DNA from: Candidatus Binatia bacterium
GTDB taxonomy: Bacteria > Vulcanimicrobiota > Vulcanimicrobiia > Vulcanimicrobiales > Vulcanimicrobiaceae
DNA: 64,000 bases
Assembly (NCBI GenBank): GCA_035544215.1
Contig: DATKHY010000007.1
Coordinates: 372,001 to 436,000 of the forward strand
Direction of reading: 5' to 3'
The notes under the pieces were generated by a model. The model saw only the letters and a list, made by a program, of their open reading frames with translations, was not told the DNA's origin and did no database searches. How positions within the stretch are numbered: position 1 is the first letter of the stretch; the number at the start of each line of letters is the position of its first letter. Below, one piece after another: positions 18,022-26,127 of the stretch. The position numbers and the translations under genes were made by a program.

Positions 18022-18383
18022 GTTAAGTGGGAAAAACGTCCAACTGCTACAAACGCGGCCAGCAGAAAAAGGATGATTGGCGCCAGCGCGGGCTCACGGC
18101 CCCGAAGGTGATAGCCCATTGCGAGCAACATGATGATTCCGATCCCGATTGCGGCCCATGCACTTAGCACCGGCGCGACATTAAGCGCCATCGGTAGCAC
18201 GACGCCGATTGCTCCGATCATTTCGGCAATCCCGATGAAGCCGGCTAGCCCGCGCGCGACGGGGGTCTGTCCTAACTTCGTTATGGAAGTCACGTAATAG
18301 CCGTAGGTAAACACCTTAATCGCGCCGCCGTAGAGAAATGCGAGCGCCACCAGTCCCTGGGCGATCCAGAGGGCGATATTCAT
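18018..18383 (-). CDS. DoxX-family membrane protein
   Basis: The 121-residue product has four hydrophobic segments. IAQGLVALAFLYGGAIKVF at the N-terminus and GFIGIAEMIGAIGVVLP in the middle are standard DoxX features. It precedes and overlaps the second DoxX-like gene (ATGA). The AGAGGAGCC upstream of its start is a plausible ribosome site. The role is unknown; DoxX proteins occur in small-molecule detoxification and redox operons. Confidence 0.78.
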   Translation of the reverse strand: MNIALWIAQGLVALAFLYGGAIKVFTYGYYVTSITKLGQTPVARGLAGFIGIAEMIGAIGVVLPMALNVAPVLSAWAAIGIGIIMLLAMGYHLRGREPALAPIILFLLAAFVAVGRFSHLT

Positions 18384-18893
18384 AGGGCGGTCCTTGTCTT
18401 TCTTGAGAGGAGCCTCACTCTATTACCGTGAGGCCAGGGCGCAGTTCTGGATGGAGAACGCTGCAACACGTTATCCTGCGGCCGTCGCTAGCGATTCCGG
18501 ATCAGAGTATATCGGCGTGTACTTTAGACGACCGAGTCAGCATTCGTCACAAATGTGACGGATCGCAGCGTGAAAAAGTGACAAGTGGAAGGCCGAGAAT
18601 CGCTGGCACAAATTCGAAGAGGAGCGTCTCCGTCCGCTCGCGTAACCGGATGCTCGGTTCGGCCGGCTGAAGCAGACGATGCCATTTCAGGAGCTCGGTT
18701 GGCGTTTCGATCTGCGGCTATTGAGCCCCCGCCCCTTTGAGACACATGTCGGCGATTCGAATCCCGAACGAACTAAACGCCGCAGGAAGTAGCGCGCGCA
18801 GCGCGGCAGCAATCGGAACGAGGCGGTGCAACCGTAAAAACATCGCTCCCTGCAACAGGAGGGCCATTCGCACGACACTCTGGCAAAGCGCTG
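18384..18893. other. 510-nt gene-free stretch
   Basis: No convincing gene. GTCACAAATGTGAC (18547-18560) is a perfect inverted repeat, and GTGACGGATC and AGTGACAAG elements follow, similar to the TGACA repeats in the att-type blocks. The piece may be another decayed scar or an operator for the DoxX pair, whose start lies about 165 nt away. Confidence 0.4.
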
Positions 18894-19913
18894 TCAGTTG
18901 CTAACGACGGCGCTACTAGGTGTGCTGGGAAACCCCGTGATCGTCTCGAGCGGATTCCCGCCCGCCGGATACGGATAGATCAAGACGCTTCCACCCCCGC
19001 CGTTGTAGGCGTTCGGGCAGATCACGCGTTTGCCGTAGATAAAAGTCTCAACGCAGTCCGTCGATTGCTGGAGTTGTGTCGAACCGGTGACCTTGCCGCC
19101 GGATGAGATGCGATAGACCACGGAGTATCCGGACGCGCCGAGTTGATCGGCGAGGGTCAGGGATCCGTCGGCGTATTGCACGGCGCCGGGGAAGTTGATC
19201 GTTGCGCCGCTAACGACGATTGGCGTAAAGGTCTTACCGTTGAACGAGGCGAGCGCAAACGCTTTCGAGTCGTCGATCCCGTCAAGGTAGAGCTTTCCTT
19301 TGGGATCGTAACCCACGAAGTAGACGTGCAGGAATTTCGGCGCTTGGTAGATGGTCGCACGCCCGTGCGCGTGATGGAAGACGCCGATACTTCCGGGGCC
19401 GGAGGATCCGTTCGTGGTGAAGTTTCCTACGGCGAGGTCTCCGTTAATGGGGTCTATGGCGCAGCTGACGGCGTTGGCGGCCTTGCCTTCGCTCAAGACG
19501 GCTAACTGCTTGCCACCCCAATGCCCGTACTCGCGAACGTGACTGACCTGACCGAGATTACCGGTAGCCACTACCCACCAGTCGCCGTTACCGCTCGGGC
19601 ATTCGCCCTGTGGGTTGGAACCTGGGATCACGCCGAGGAGCTGGCCGGGGTTCGGCCAGGCGAAGGCTGCGATATCGCCGCCGGTGCTGACATAAAGCAC
19701 TTGCTTCGGCGCGAAAAGCGGATCCATCCGCGCCGCGAGAGGAGGCACGATCACCCGGTCCGACCCGTTCATCGCTGCTAGCGAGTCGGCACAACAGAGC
19801 CGTGCAGCAGCCTGAGGGGCGTATGGCTGAAAGTGCGTGGTTTCACTGCAGGCTGCCAGCGCGAGCAATCCGACGAGGAGCGGCGCATGCTTTATCATCG
19901 GGTCACTTTTCAT
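18894..19913 (-). CDS. Secreted propeller-like lipoprotein
   Basis: The 339-residue product has a lipobox (LVGLLALAAC) followed by propeller-like strands such as QVLYVSTGGDIAAFAWP, VSCAIDPINGDLAVGNFTT and AVQYADGSLTLADQLG. It overlaps the preceding propeller gene by 4 nt and forms a unit with it. Proteins of this kind are abundant in this window. No catalytic residues are apparent, and a binding or surface role is inferred only from fold. Confidence 0.62.
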   Translation of the reverse strand: MKSDPMIKHAPLLVGLLALAACSETTHFQPYAPQAAARLCCADSLAAMNGSDRVIVPPLAARMDPLFAPKQVLYVSTGGDIAAFAWPNPGQLLGVIPGSNPQGECPSGNGDWWVVATGNLGQVSHVREYGHWGGKQLAVLSEGKAANAVSCAIDPINGDLAVGNFTTNGSSGPGSIGVFHHAHGRATIYQAPKFLHVYFVGYDPKGKLYLDGIDDSKAFALASFNGKTFTPIVVSGATINFPGAVQYADGSLTLADQLGASGYSVVYRISSGGKVTGSTQLQQSTDCVETFIYGKRVICPNAYNGGGGSVLIYPYPAGGNPLETITGFPSTPSSAVVSN

Positions 19914-20788
19914 CGCGGGCTCACCGCGAAACCGTAATAGAATGCCGGTGGCACGAGCTTCGGGCTTGCGACGAGGCGTTCTTGACCGCTCGGATAGGTG
20001 AACTCGGCCGGAACCGCGCTCACGGTCTGTCCGGTATACGCCTCGGCGAAGATGCGGTCGCCTTGCAATGCGAAGTACTCCTCACCCCAGTCCACATACT
20101 CTATCGATTTCGACGGGCTCGTTGACCCGGGAGGGTAAACGAGAATCTGGCCGAGCGTGTTGTCGTACGCGTCGTTCGCAACGATGACATTGCCGCTGCC
20201 GTCAACCGCAACTCGCCAGAACAGGGAGCTGAGGGCCGCATCCTTCGCGTGCAAGCCAAGCGCCTTTCCTTTCGTCGAGCCGCGGGCGTACTCGATCACA
20301 TCGCTGATCGATGGGCCGCTCGATCCGTAGTAGATGTAGGTCACGTAGAGGTTGTCGCTCGCGTCGAGCCCGAGAGCGTGCGGGCAACCGGGAATGTCGG
20401 TGATCGTTAACGTCGGCTTCATGCTCCCCTTCGCGTACTCGACGACGTCGCCGTCGCCGGGGTCGTCGGCGCAGCCGAAATTGGAAATGTTGGCGACGTA
20501 GAGCGTGCCATGCGAATCTACTGCAACGTCGTCCGGACCGGTGAGTCCGTCGGAGTACGTTTTGCTCGGCTTGGTCGCGCCGCGCGGGAAGACCTCGACG
20601 TCATTCGGCAACGACCCGGACGCCCCCAGGGAGGTGACTGCGACATAGAGGCGCTGTGCCGCGTCCACGGTCACACCGATCGGGTAGTCGCTAAACACGA
20701 GTTGACCTGCCGGCACGAACCCTTTGCTTCCCAGGCTAAAGATGCTCACCGCGCTCGCTAACGGTTCTGAGGCGTAGACGAGCGTCAC
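19910..20788 (-). CDS. NHL-type propeller, apparently separated from its signal peptide
   Basis: The frame gives about 292 residues of NHL-like blades (YPIGVTVDAAQRLYVAVTS, GPDDVAVDSHGTLYVANIS, CPHALGLDASDNLYVTYIY). A GTG at 20788 overlaps the stop of the short upstream frame (GTGA), so coupled translation is possible. Without the upstream frame the protein has no export signal, which is odd for this family. I think one gene was split by a frameshift near 20790-20880. Longer readings of this frame give a low-complexity Arg-rich N-terminus unlike family members. Confidence 0.6.
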   Translation of the reverse strand: MTLVYASEPLASAVSIFSLGSKGFVPAGQLVFSDYPIGVTVDAAQRLYVAVTSLGASGSLPNDVEVFPRGATKPSKTYSDGLTGPDDVAVDSHGTLYVANISNFGCADDPGDGDVVEYAKGSMKPTLTITDIPGCPHALGLDASDNLYVTYIYYGSSGPSISDVIEYARGSTKGKALGLHAKDAALSSLFWRVAVDGSGNVIVANDAYDNTLGQILVYPPGSTSPSKSIEYVDWGEEYFALQGDRIFAEAYTGQTVSAVPAEFTYPSGQERLVASPKLVPPAFYYGFAVSPR

Positions 20789-20988
20789 GCCCGCCCGGGC
20801 GAAAACGTGACTCGCTCCTTGCGCCCGATGTCGCCTACGCAGTAGCTGCCCGCACGCGCCCGGACCCAGCGCAAGAAGGTACAAAGATGCTCGCTCGGCG
20901 GCCTTTTACCAGGCGCCGCGCCAGTCGGCGCCGCCAGGCCAACGCCCGCCACCGCAAGCAGGCTTAACATTGCCACGGTACTTTTCAT
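20785..20988 (-). CDS. Signal-peptide fragment coupled to the NHL propeller
   Basis: This 67-residue frame starts MKSTVAMLSLLAVAGVGLAAP after GAGG and looks like a complete signal peptide. It then runs into residues with no domain (SEHLCTFLRWVRARAG) and stops exactly at the propeller's GTG. It is most simply the displaced N-terminus of the propeller gene at 19910-20788. An independent small secreted protein is the alternative. Confidence 0.5.
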   Translation of the reverse strand: MKSTVAMLSLLAVAGVGLAAPTGAAPGKRPPSEHLCTFLRWVRARAGSYCVGDIGRKERVTFSPGRA

Positions 20989-21034
20989 ATTCTGGTTTCC
21001 TCGTGCACGTTTTCCTGATCCGAAGCCGAGGCGC

Positions 21035-22048
21035 TCACTGCGCGGGTTGAAAGACGACGTCTGTATAGGACACGCCTTGATCGTACTCGACCCAACTCGG
21101 CCCGGTCTGCCCGTATGCGAAGCCATCGGCCACTGCCAAAGGGGGCCCTCCCTTAGTGTTCGCGGTGATCGGAGCACTGACAATTAAGAGATCGCCAGGG
21201 GCTATCGAGAGCATCGATAGCTCACCGATCGCGCCTTTCACATTTCCGCGCACCACGATAGACCGCGATGGCCTAGTCGCACCGGGCGGATACACGCCAA
21301 CATATGACGACGCGGCAAGCAAGTTGGCGACGTAAAGATTGCCGCGGCTATCCACGGCAACCCCCATCGGCCGGCGCAAACCTCTCAAATGCAACGGCTC
21401 GGGTGTCTTGGAACCGTGCGCGAGTCTCAGCACGGCGTTGGCTGCGCCGTCTGCTATATAGAGATTGCCGGCCTTGTCGACCGCGAGACCGGCCGGTTCG
21501 AGAAGGTTGGTCGTGATCGTTGCGCGGGGGACCGTCTTACCTTTTGGAAAAACCTCAATCGAGCCGAGGAGTTCGTTGCTCGCGTAGACTGTGCCGCGCG
21601 CGTCTACCGCGACGCCGAGCGTCGTGTTGAGACCTGCCGTCAGCGTTGTGCTCGGCGAGAGGCTTCCGCGCGCGTACTCGGTAATGCTGCCGTCGCCGCC
21701 GGCATCAACCTGCGCGTTCGCGACGTAGATCGTGCCCTCGGCATCCTCCGCAATCTGGACGGGATAGGAAGAGCCACTAAGCTGCGTAAACGGCGGCAAG
21801 AAGCCCGTACGGATATCGCCGAAATTCGGGCGGCAGACCCAGACGATGCCGCTATCGATGTCCGAAACGAAAACGAGGCCGTCGTACTTCCTCGCGCGCG
21901 TCGTCAGCGGGGTTCGGGTACCAGACGTCACGCCGCCCCCGCCCGCGGGTGGAATCACGCGAGCTCCGTTTCCCAAGCAGCCGGCGAGCAGCACAACCGC
22001 GATGCTAGCGGCAATTGCGCGCCTGGATAATCCCTTCCAAAGCAGCAT
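21035..22048 (-). CDS. NHL-repeat lipoprotein
   Basis: The 337-residue protein has a lipobox (AASIAVVLLAGC), a Gly-rich linker and about five NHL blades, for example GVAVDARGTVYASNELLGS, GLAVDKAGNLYIADGAANA and GVAVDSRGNLYVANLLAAS, with the D-x-x-G-N-L-Y-V-A-N signature. It is probably a six-bladed surface propeller. It lies 46 nt upstream of the signal-peptide frame at 20988 on the same strand. The three propeller genes 18894-22048 are likely one transcription unit. Confidence 0.8.
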   Translation of the reverse strand: MLLWKGLSRRAIAASIAVVLLAGCLGNGARVIPPAGGGGVTSGTRTPLTTRARKYDGLVFVSDIDSGIVWVCRPNFGDIRTGFLPPFTQLSGSSYPVQIAEDAEGTIYVANAQVDAGGDGSITEYARGSLSPSTTLTAGLNTTLGVAVDARGTVYASNELLGSIEVFPKGKTVPRATITTNLLEPAGLAVDKAGNLYIADGAANAVLRLAHGSKTPEPLHLRGLRRPMGVAVDSRGNLYVANLLAASSYVGVYPPGATRPSRSIVVRGNVKGAIGELSMLSIAPGDLLIVSAPITANTKGGPPLAVADGFAYGQTGPSWVEYDQGVSYTDVVFQPAQ

Positions 22049-22167
22049 GGATCAGACTCTCCTTCCCGGCGTCATTGCAAGGCCGAAGGACATTAGGTTA
22101 TAAAAGGCACAATCCGCGCGCTGTCGTCAACACCTCTTGGGAAAAAGTCGCTGGTTCGGTTCGCGCG

Positions 22168-23832
22168 TCAGAGCACGAGGCTCTGCCTGAGCTCCACCGC
22201 GGCTCGTCGGTATCGCGCGTCGCCAGTGACCGCGTGGGCAAGGTCATAGGTAAGAATTCGCGCCTCCGAGCTTCCAAAGCGTTCGGCCGTGGGCAGAGAG
22301 CTGCGCAGGTACTCCGCCGCCTCCCCGCGCCGGCCGTCCGCGAGCGCCGCGCTCGCCAAACATCGTAGGGCCGCCGCCACGACGCGCTGGCTCCCACTTC
22401 GTTCCGCGGCTCGGCAAGCTTCATTCGCCCAATGACGGGATTCTGGAATGCGGCTCGCTTTGCAGCGGTGTGCCGATTGCAGCAGCGCCATATGCGCCCA
22501 CTCGCGGCTTCCCTTGGGTTCTGCATCCTTTGCCGCGTGGAGAATGGAGGGCACCATGCGCCAAAATCTGGTGCCGACAAGAGCGTCGGCCGCGTAGATC
22601 GACACGTAGGCCAGAAGGCGGGAATTACGAAGTTGCCGCGACGCGGATGTCAAAAGCCGTGCGGCATCCAGTGTCGTTCTCGCGACGTCCGCGTTGATAA
22701 AAGGATTAGCACTCAGCTCCAGCTCTATTTCGACGACACGCCGTACTGAGCCGCACGCCTTCGATAGCCGGAGCGCGCGATTTAAGAGCGCCACGTATTT
22801 CGCTGGATCGTACGCCCCAGGTCGTGCCGACAGCAACGCGACTTGTTCCCGCAGCAGGATACAGTCGATTTCATGTTGGGGCGAGAGCATTAATCGCGAC
22901 TGCGCGAGCTCGCCGATCTCGCGAATACACTCTGACGCCGCCCCGTATCGACCCTGAAGCTTGTGTCGATTTCCGCACTCGAACAGGACGTCGATGAGAA
23001 GTTCTCCGATGCGCTCATCGGGTTGGGCGCGAAACGGCTCGAGGCTCTCGTGCGCTGAAAGCAGCGCGGCCTCGGCCGTTCCAAAATCTGCAGTGGCCCA
23101 TGCTACTTTGGACCGAAGCAACGCTACGCGAGCGCGGGCTGTCGCTAGTGCGACGCCGGCAAGCACGCCCGTGCCTACTGCGAGGACTCGCGACGCCTCC
23201 GCAAGCGAAACGCCAGCCTTTGCGTAAGCGCCTCGTTCGAGATCCACGTCGGCGCGTCTGCAGAGGCACTCGATGCGGCGCTCAGGGTCGAGGCCGGACG
23301 CAACCATCGCATCGAACCCACAGATTGCACGATCGTAATCGCCGGCGTCGGCTGCAGCGCGAGCTCGCACCAGCGCCAAATCTAAAGTGTCGGGCGTAGA
23401 GAAAGAGACCGCGCGCGGGGCAGACTCAAGAGACTGGACGTGCCGGGCGACGCGTATGCATGCCTGGCGATATTGACGGTAAAACTCGCTCTTTGAAACC
23501 CGCAACTCGCTTGCGATCTGTTTTGGAGTCGCACCCTCGAGGCGTCGCGCAATTATTGTATCCTCTTGTAGACGAAGCCTTGTGGCCGCCGGCGAAAGCT
23601 CGCTGGATTTTAAGCACTCTACGCTTTTCGCGATGCACTCCCGCACTTGTGCCGCAATTACAGCATCCTGCTCGCGATTTCCGCGGCGAACGCCGGTCCC
23701 GAAAAACCGGCTGACCAGAGGATTGCGGCGCAGCTCACCCGGCTCGTGCAGGTGTCGGAAGAGGTGCCGCACCGCAACATCGAACGAAGTGCCGGGCTTG
23801 GCTCTCGGCATTGCCAGCGGTTCTGCAAGCAC
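22168..23832 (-). CDS. HTH and TPR-type regulator of unknown target
   Basis: About 554 residues. A helix-turn-helix of sigma-70 region 4 or LuxR type is visible near residues 105-135 (ARRLEGATPKQIASELRVSK). It is followed by roughly 400 residues of alpha-helical TPR-like repeats (RADVDLERGAYAKAGVSLAE, CGNRHKLQGRYGAASECI). There is no membrane segment. The GTG at 23832 is favoured because GGAGG lies about 11 nt upstream; an alternative GTG at 23844 overlaps that site. It starts 22 nt after argB on the same strand, so argB transcription probably continues into it. Its target is unknown. Confidence 0.6.
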   Translation of the reverse strand: MLAEPLAMPRAKPGTSFDVAVRHLFRHLHEPGELRRNPLVSRFFGTGVRRGNREQDAVIAAQVRECIAKSVECLKSSELSPAATRLRLQEDTIIARRLEGATPKQIASELRVSKSEFYRQYRQACIRVARHVQSLESAPRAVSFSTPDTLDLALVRARAAADAGDYDRAICGFDAMVASGLDPERRIECLCRRADVDLERGAYAKAGVSLAEASRVLAVGTGVLAGVALATARARVALLRSKVAWATADFGTAEAALLSAHESLEPFRAQPDERIGELLIDVLFECGNRHKLQGRYGAASECIREIGELAQSRLMLSPQHEIDCILLREQVALLSARPGAYDPAKYVALLNRALRLSKACGSVRRVVEIELELSANPFINADVARTTLDAARLLTSASRQLRNSRLLAYVSIYAADALVGTRFWRMVPSILHAAKDAEPKGSREWAHMALLQSAHRCKASRIPESRHWANEACRAAERSGSQRVVAAALRCLASAALADGRRGEAAEYLRSSLPTAERFGSSEARILTYDLAHAVTGDARYRRAAVELRQSLVL

Positions 23833-23854
23833 CCGCGGTAACACCTCCGGCTCT

Positions 23855-24661
23855 TTAGCAAATAATCGTAGCGTCGCCGCCTATCGCCGCGGCGATTGCG
23901 TTTGGCTTGGCCAAGCAAATAAACGCCGCCGAAGCACCACCGCGCACCGCGCGTGCTGCGCTTTCGACTTTCGGTTTCATGCTCGAGCGACACGCGGCAC
24001 TGCCGGCAAATAGCAACGCCTCATCGGCCGTAAGGCGGTCGATGCCCGACGCAGGATCGTTCGCGTCGCGAAAAACACGCGGGACGTTCGTAATCGCGAC
24101 AAAAACGTCGGCTCGCAATGCCGCGGCGATCGCGGCCGCCGCGTGATCGGCGTTGACGTTGTATGCGTGCGCTTTATCGAGCGCGACGGCGAGCGGAGCG
24201 ACGACCGGCACAAAGCCCCCGTCGAAAAGCGAGCGAAGTAGCCGTACGTCGGTTGCAACGATGCGTCCAACGTAGCCGAGATCGTGGCCGCGTAGGCCCG
24301 CTGCGCGGTCGGCGACGAGCATGTCGCCGTCCTGGCCGCTGATACCGACAGCCTGGATGCCGAGTGCGAGCGCTGCACGCACGATCCGCTTGTTCACGGT
24401 TGCGCAGAGCACGGCTTCCGTGGTCTCGAGCGTCGCTGCGTCGGTCACGCGCAGACCGTCGATGCGCGCGCTCTCAACGCCGCGCCGCGCGAGCGCCGCA
24501 TCGATCTCGGGCCCGCCGCCGTGGACCAGCACTATCGCGCTCCCCGCTTCGCGCAACGTGACGATTTCCGCCAGAATGGGATCGATCTTGGACGCCTGGC
24601 CGGCCGGCATGGCGCCGCCGCCGTACTTTACGACTACGACCCTTGCATAATTATGCGACAT
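23855..24661 (-). CDS. argB: Acetylglutamate kinase
   Basis: The 268-residue protein phosphorylates N-acetylglutamate, the second step of the arginine pathway. Family motifs are present: VVVKYGGGAM, VLVHGGGPEI, RVTDAATLE, GHDLGYVGRI and AYNVNADHAAAAIA. ATG 24661 (MSHNYARVV) is the likely start; ATG 24667 is also possible. Neither has a ribosome site, and both lie inside the ArgR-type operator region, so a leaderless message is likely. It is divergent from the other seven arg genes, which is unusual because argB more often sits among them. The HTH-TPR gene follows it. Confidence 0.93.
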   Translation of the reverse strand: MSHNYARVVVVKYGGGAMPAGQASKIDPILAEIVTLREAGSAIVLVHGGGPEIDAALARRGVESARIDGLRVTDAATLETTEAVLCATVNKRIVRAALALGIQAVGISGQDGDMLVADRAAGLRGHDLGYVGRIVATDVRLLRSLFDGGFVPVVAPLAVALDKAHAYNVNADHAAAAIAAALRADVFVAITNVPRVFRDANDPASGIDRLTADEALLFAGSAACRSSMKPKVESAARAVRGGASAAFICLAKPNAIAAAIGGDATIIC

Positions 24662-24676
24662 ATGCATAAATATACA
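24644..24676. promoter_or_regulatory. Two ArgR-type operators over the argB/argF starts
   Basis: TGCATAATTATGCG (24644-24657) and TGCATAAATATACA (24663-24676) each differ by one base from the palindrome TGCATAWWTATGCA. Their centres are 19 bp apart, close to the paired-box spacing ArgR hexamers use. They form an AT-rich island in GC-rich DNA and cover the possible start codons of both argB (24661/24667) and argF (24653/24662). argR is the second gene of the cluster. Repression of both directions by arginine-bound ArgR is the expected outcome. Confidence 0.75.
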
Positions 24677-24679
24677 GAA

Positions 24680-25663
24680 ATGTACGCCGTCGCACCAGCC
24701 CCTTCTCCGCTTTTCGGCCTTGCCGGGCGCAGCTTCCTCAAAGTGAGCGATCTCGCCGTGGAAGAGCTGCGTGCGCTCCTGCGGCTTGCCGCGCTGCTGA
24801 AGAACCGTCCTGCGCGCGAACACCGGCACCTTCTGCAGGGGCGGACCGTCGCGCTGCTCTTCGAGAAGCCTAGCCTGCGGACTCGCGTCTCGTTCGAAGT
24901 CGCGGCCAGCACGCTCGGCGGCAAGACCCTCTTCGCCCAGGGCGCGGAGTTCGCGATCGGTTCGCGCGAGACACCCGAAGATGCGGCTCGCGTGCTCTCC
25001 CGCTATGTCGATGCGGTCGTCGTCCGGACGCACGAGCACGCGCCGCTCGAGCGGTTTTCGCGCGCCGCAGGCATTCCCGTAATCAACGGACTCTCGGCCG
25101 AGGCGCATCCGTGTCAGGCACTCGCCGACATGCTCACGCTGACCGAGCATTTCGGCGACGTCGCCCGGCTACGCATCGCGTATCTGGGAGATGCCCGCAA
25201 CAACGTCGTTACGTCGTTAGCCGAAGCGGCCGTCATGCTCGGCGCCGAGGTGCGCCTCGGGTGCCCCACGACGCATCGGCCGTTGAAGACGTTTTTCACG
25301 CATCTCGCGCGACTTTCCGGTCAATCCGGCGGAACTGCCCGCGCTTTCTCTAGCGCCGCCCGGGCGGTGCGCGGCGCCGACGCGGTCTATACCGACGTTT
25401 GGACTTCGATGGGCGAAGAGCAGTATCGCGAGCGTAACGACGCGATGCTGCGACCGTACGCGGTAACGCGCGAGCTAATGAGCTGCGCCGCCGGGCACGC
25501 AGTTTTTCTTCATTGTCTGCCCGCGCATCGCGGCGAAGAGGTGAGCGCGGAGGTCATCGACGGGCTTCACAGCATGGTTTTCAGTCAAGCAGAAAACCGG
25601 ATGCACGCACAAAAAGCACTGCTCGTCGCGCTCCTGACGCAATGCAAAGGATATCCGATATGA
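24680..25663 (+). CDS. argF: Ornithine carbamoyltransferase
   Basis: The 327-residue enzyme makes citrulline from ornithine and carbamoyl phosphate. Signatures: FEKPSLRTRVSFE (carbamoyl-phosphate loop), HPCQALADMLT, and FLHCLPAHRGEEV with the HCLP ornithine motif. ATG 24680 (MYAVAPAPSP) best fits family length. In-frame ATGs at 24653 and 24662 sit inside the operators. No ribosome site precedes any of them. It opens a seven-gene operon and overlaps argR by 4 nt. The insert ARLSGQSGGTARAF near residue 220 is unusual but in frame. Confidence 0.93.
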   Translation: MYAVAPAPSPLFGLAGRSFLKVSDLAVEELRALLRLAALLKNRPAREHRHLLQGRTVALLFEKPSLRTRVSFEVAASTLGGKTLFAQGAEFAIGSRETPEDAARVLSRYVDAVVVRTHEHAPLERFSRAAGIPVINGLSAEAHPCQALADMLTLTEHFGDVARLRIAYLGDARNNVVTSLAEAAVMLGAEVRLGCPTTHRPLKTFFTHLARLSGQSGGTARAFSSAARAVRGADAVYTDVWTSMGEEQYRERNDAMLRPYAVTRELMSCAAGHAVFLHCLPAHRGEEVSAEVIDGLHSMVFSQAENRMHAQKALLVALLTQCKGYPI

Positions 25664-26127
25664 AAGAACGACGTCAACGTGCCATCTTAACCCTCGTCGC
25701 GACGCGCCCGATCCACTCGCAGGACGAACTCGTCGCGCTTCTTCATAGGCAAGGAATCGAGGCTACACAGGCCACGGTCTCGCGCGACATCAGGGAACTG
25801 CATCTGTTGAAGCTACCGATCGGCTCGAAGCACGGCGAGATCTTCAAGTACGTCGTGCCGACTGCGGCGCCGAACTATGCGAGTCGTCTTCACCGCGTGA
25901 TGACGGAGCTCGCCACGACGTTCGCGGGAACTGCAAATCTGATCGTCATCCACACCCCGCCGGGTAGTGCGATGATGGTGGCATCGGCGATCGACGAGGC
26001 GGCCTGGCCCGAAATCCTCGGCACCGTCGGCGGCGACGATACGATTCTGGTCGTCGTTCGCTCGCCCGACGAGATGCCGGTCGTCAAGCAGCGTTTTGAG
26101 GATCTGACAGTTCAAGCCGCCGCATGA
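25660..26127 (+). CDS. argR: Arginine repressor
   Basis: The 155-residue regulator has an N-terminal winged helix (RPIHSQDELVALL, then ATQATVSRDIRELHLLK, the classic ArgR recognition segment) and a C-terminal oligomerisation/arginine-binding domain with GTVGGDDTILVVV. In the family, hexamers with bound arginine contact paired ARG boxes. Its ATG overlaps the argF stop (ATGA) and its stop overlaps argG. The operators at 24644-24676 are the obvious target, giving autoregulation of the cluster. Confidence 0.93.
   Translation: MKERRQRAILTLVATRPIHSQDELVALLHRQGIEATQATVSRDIRELHLLKLPIGSKHGEIFKYVVPTAAPNYASRLHRVMTELATTFAGTANLIVIHTPPGSAMMVASAIDEAAWPEILGTVGGDDTILVVVRSPDEMPVVKQRFEDLTVQAAA

Noticed and set aside
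18728-18765. tRNA-like GGGATTCGAATC segment
   Set aside because: No acceptor or other arms pair around it. It is a short match to a T-loop only.
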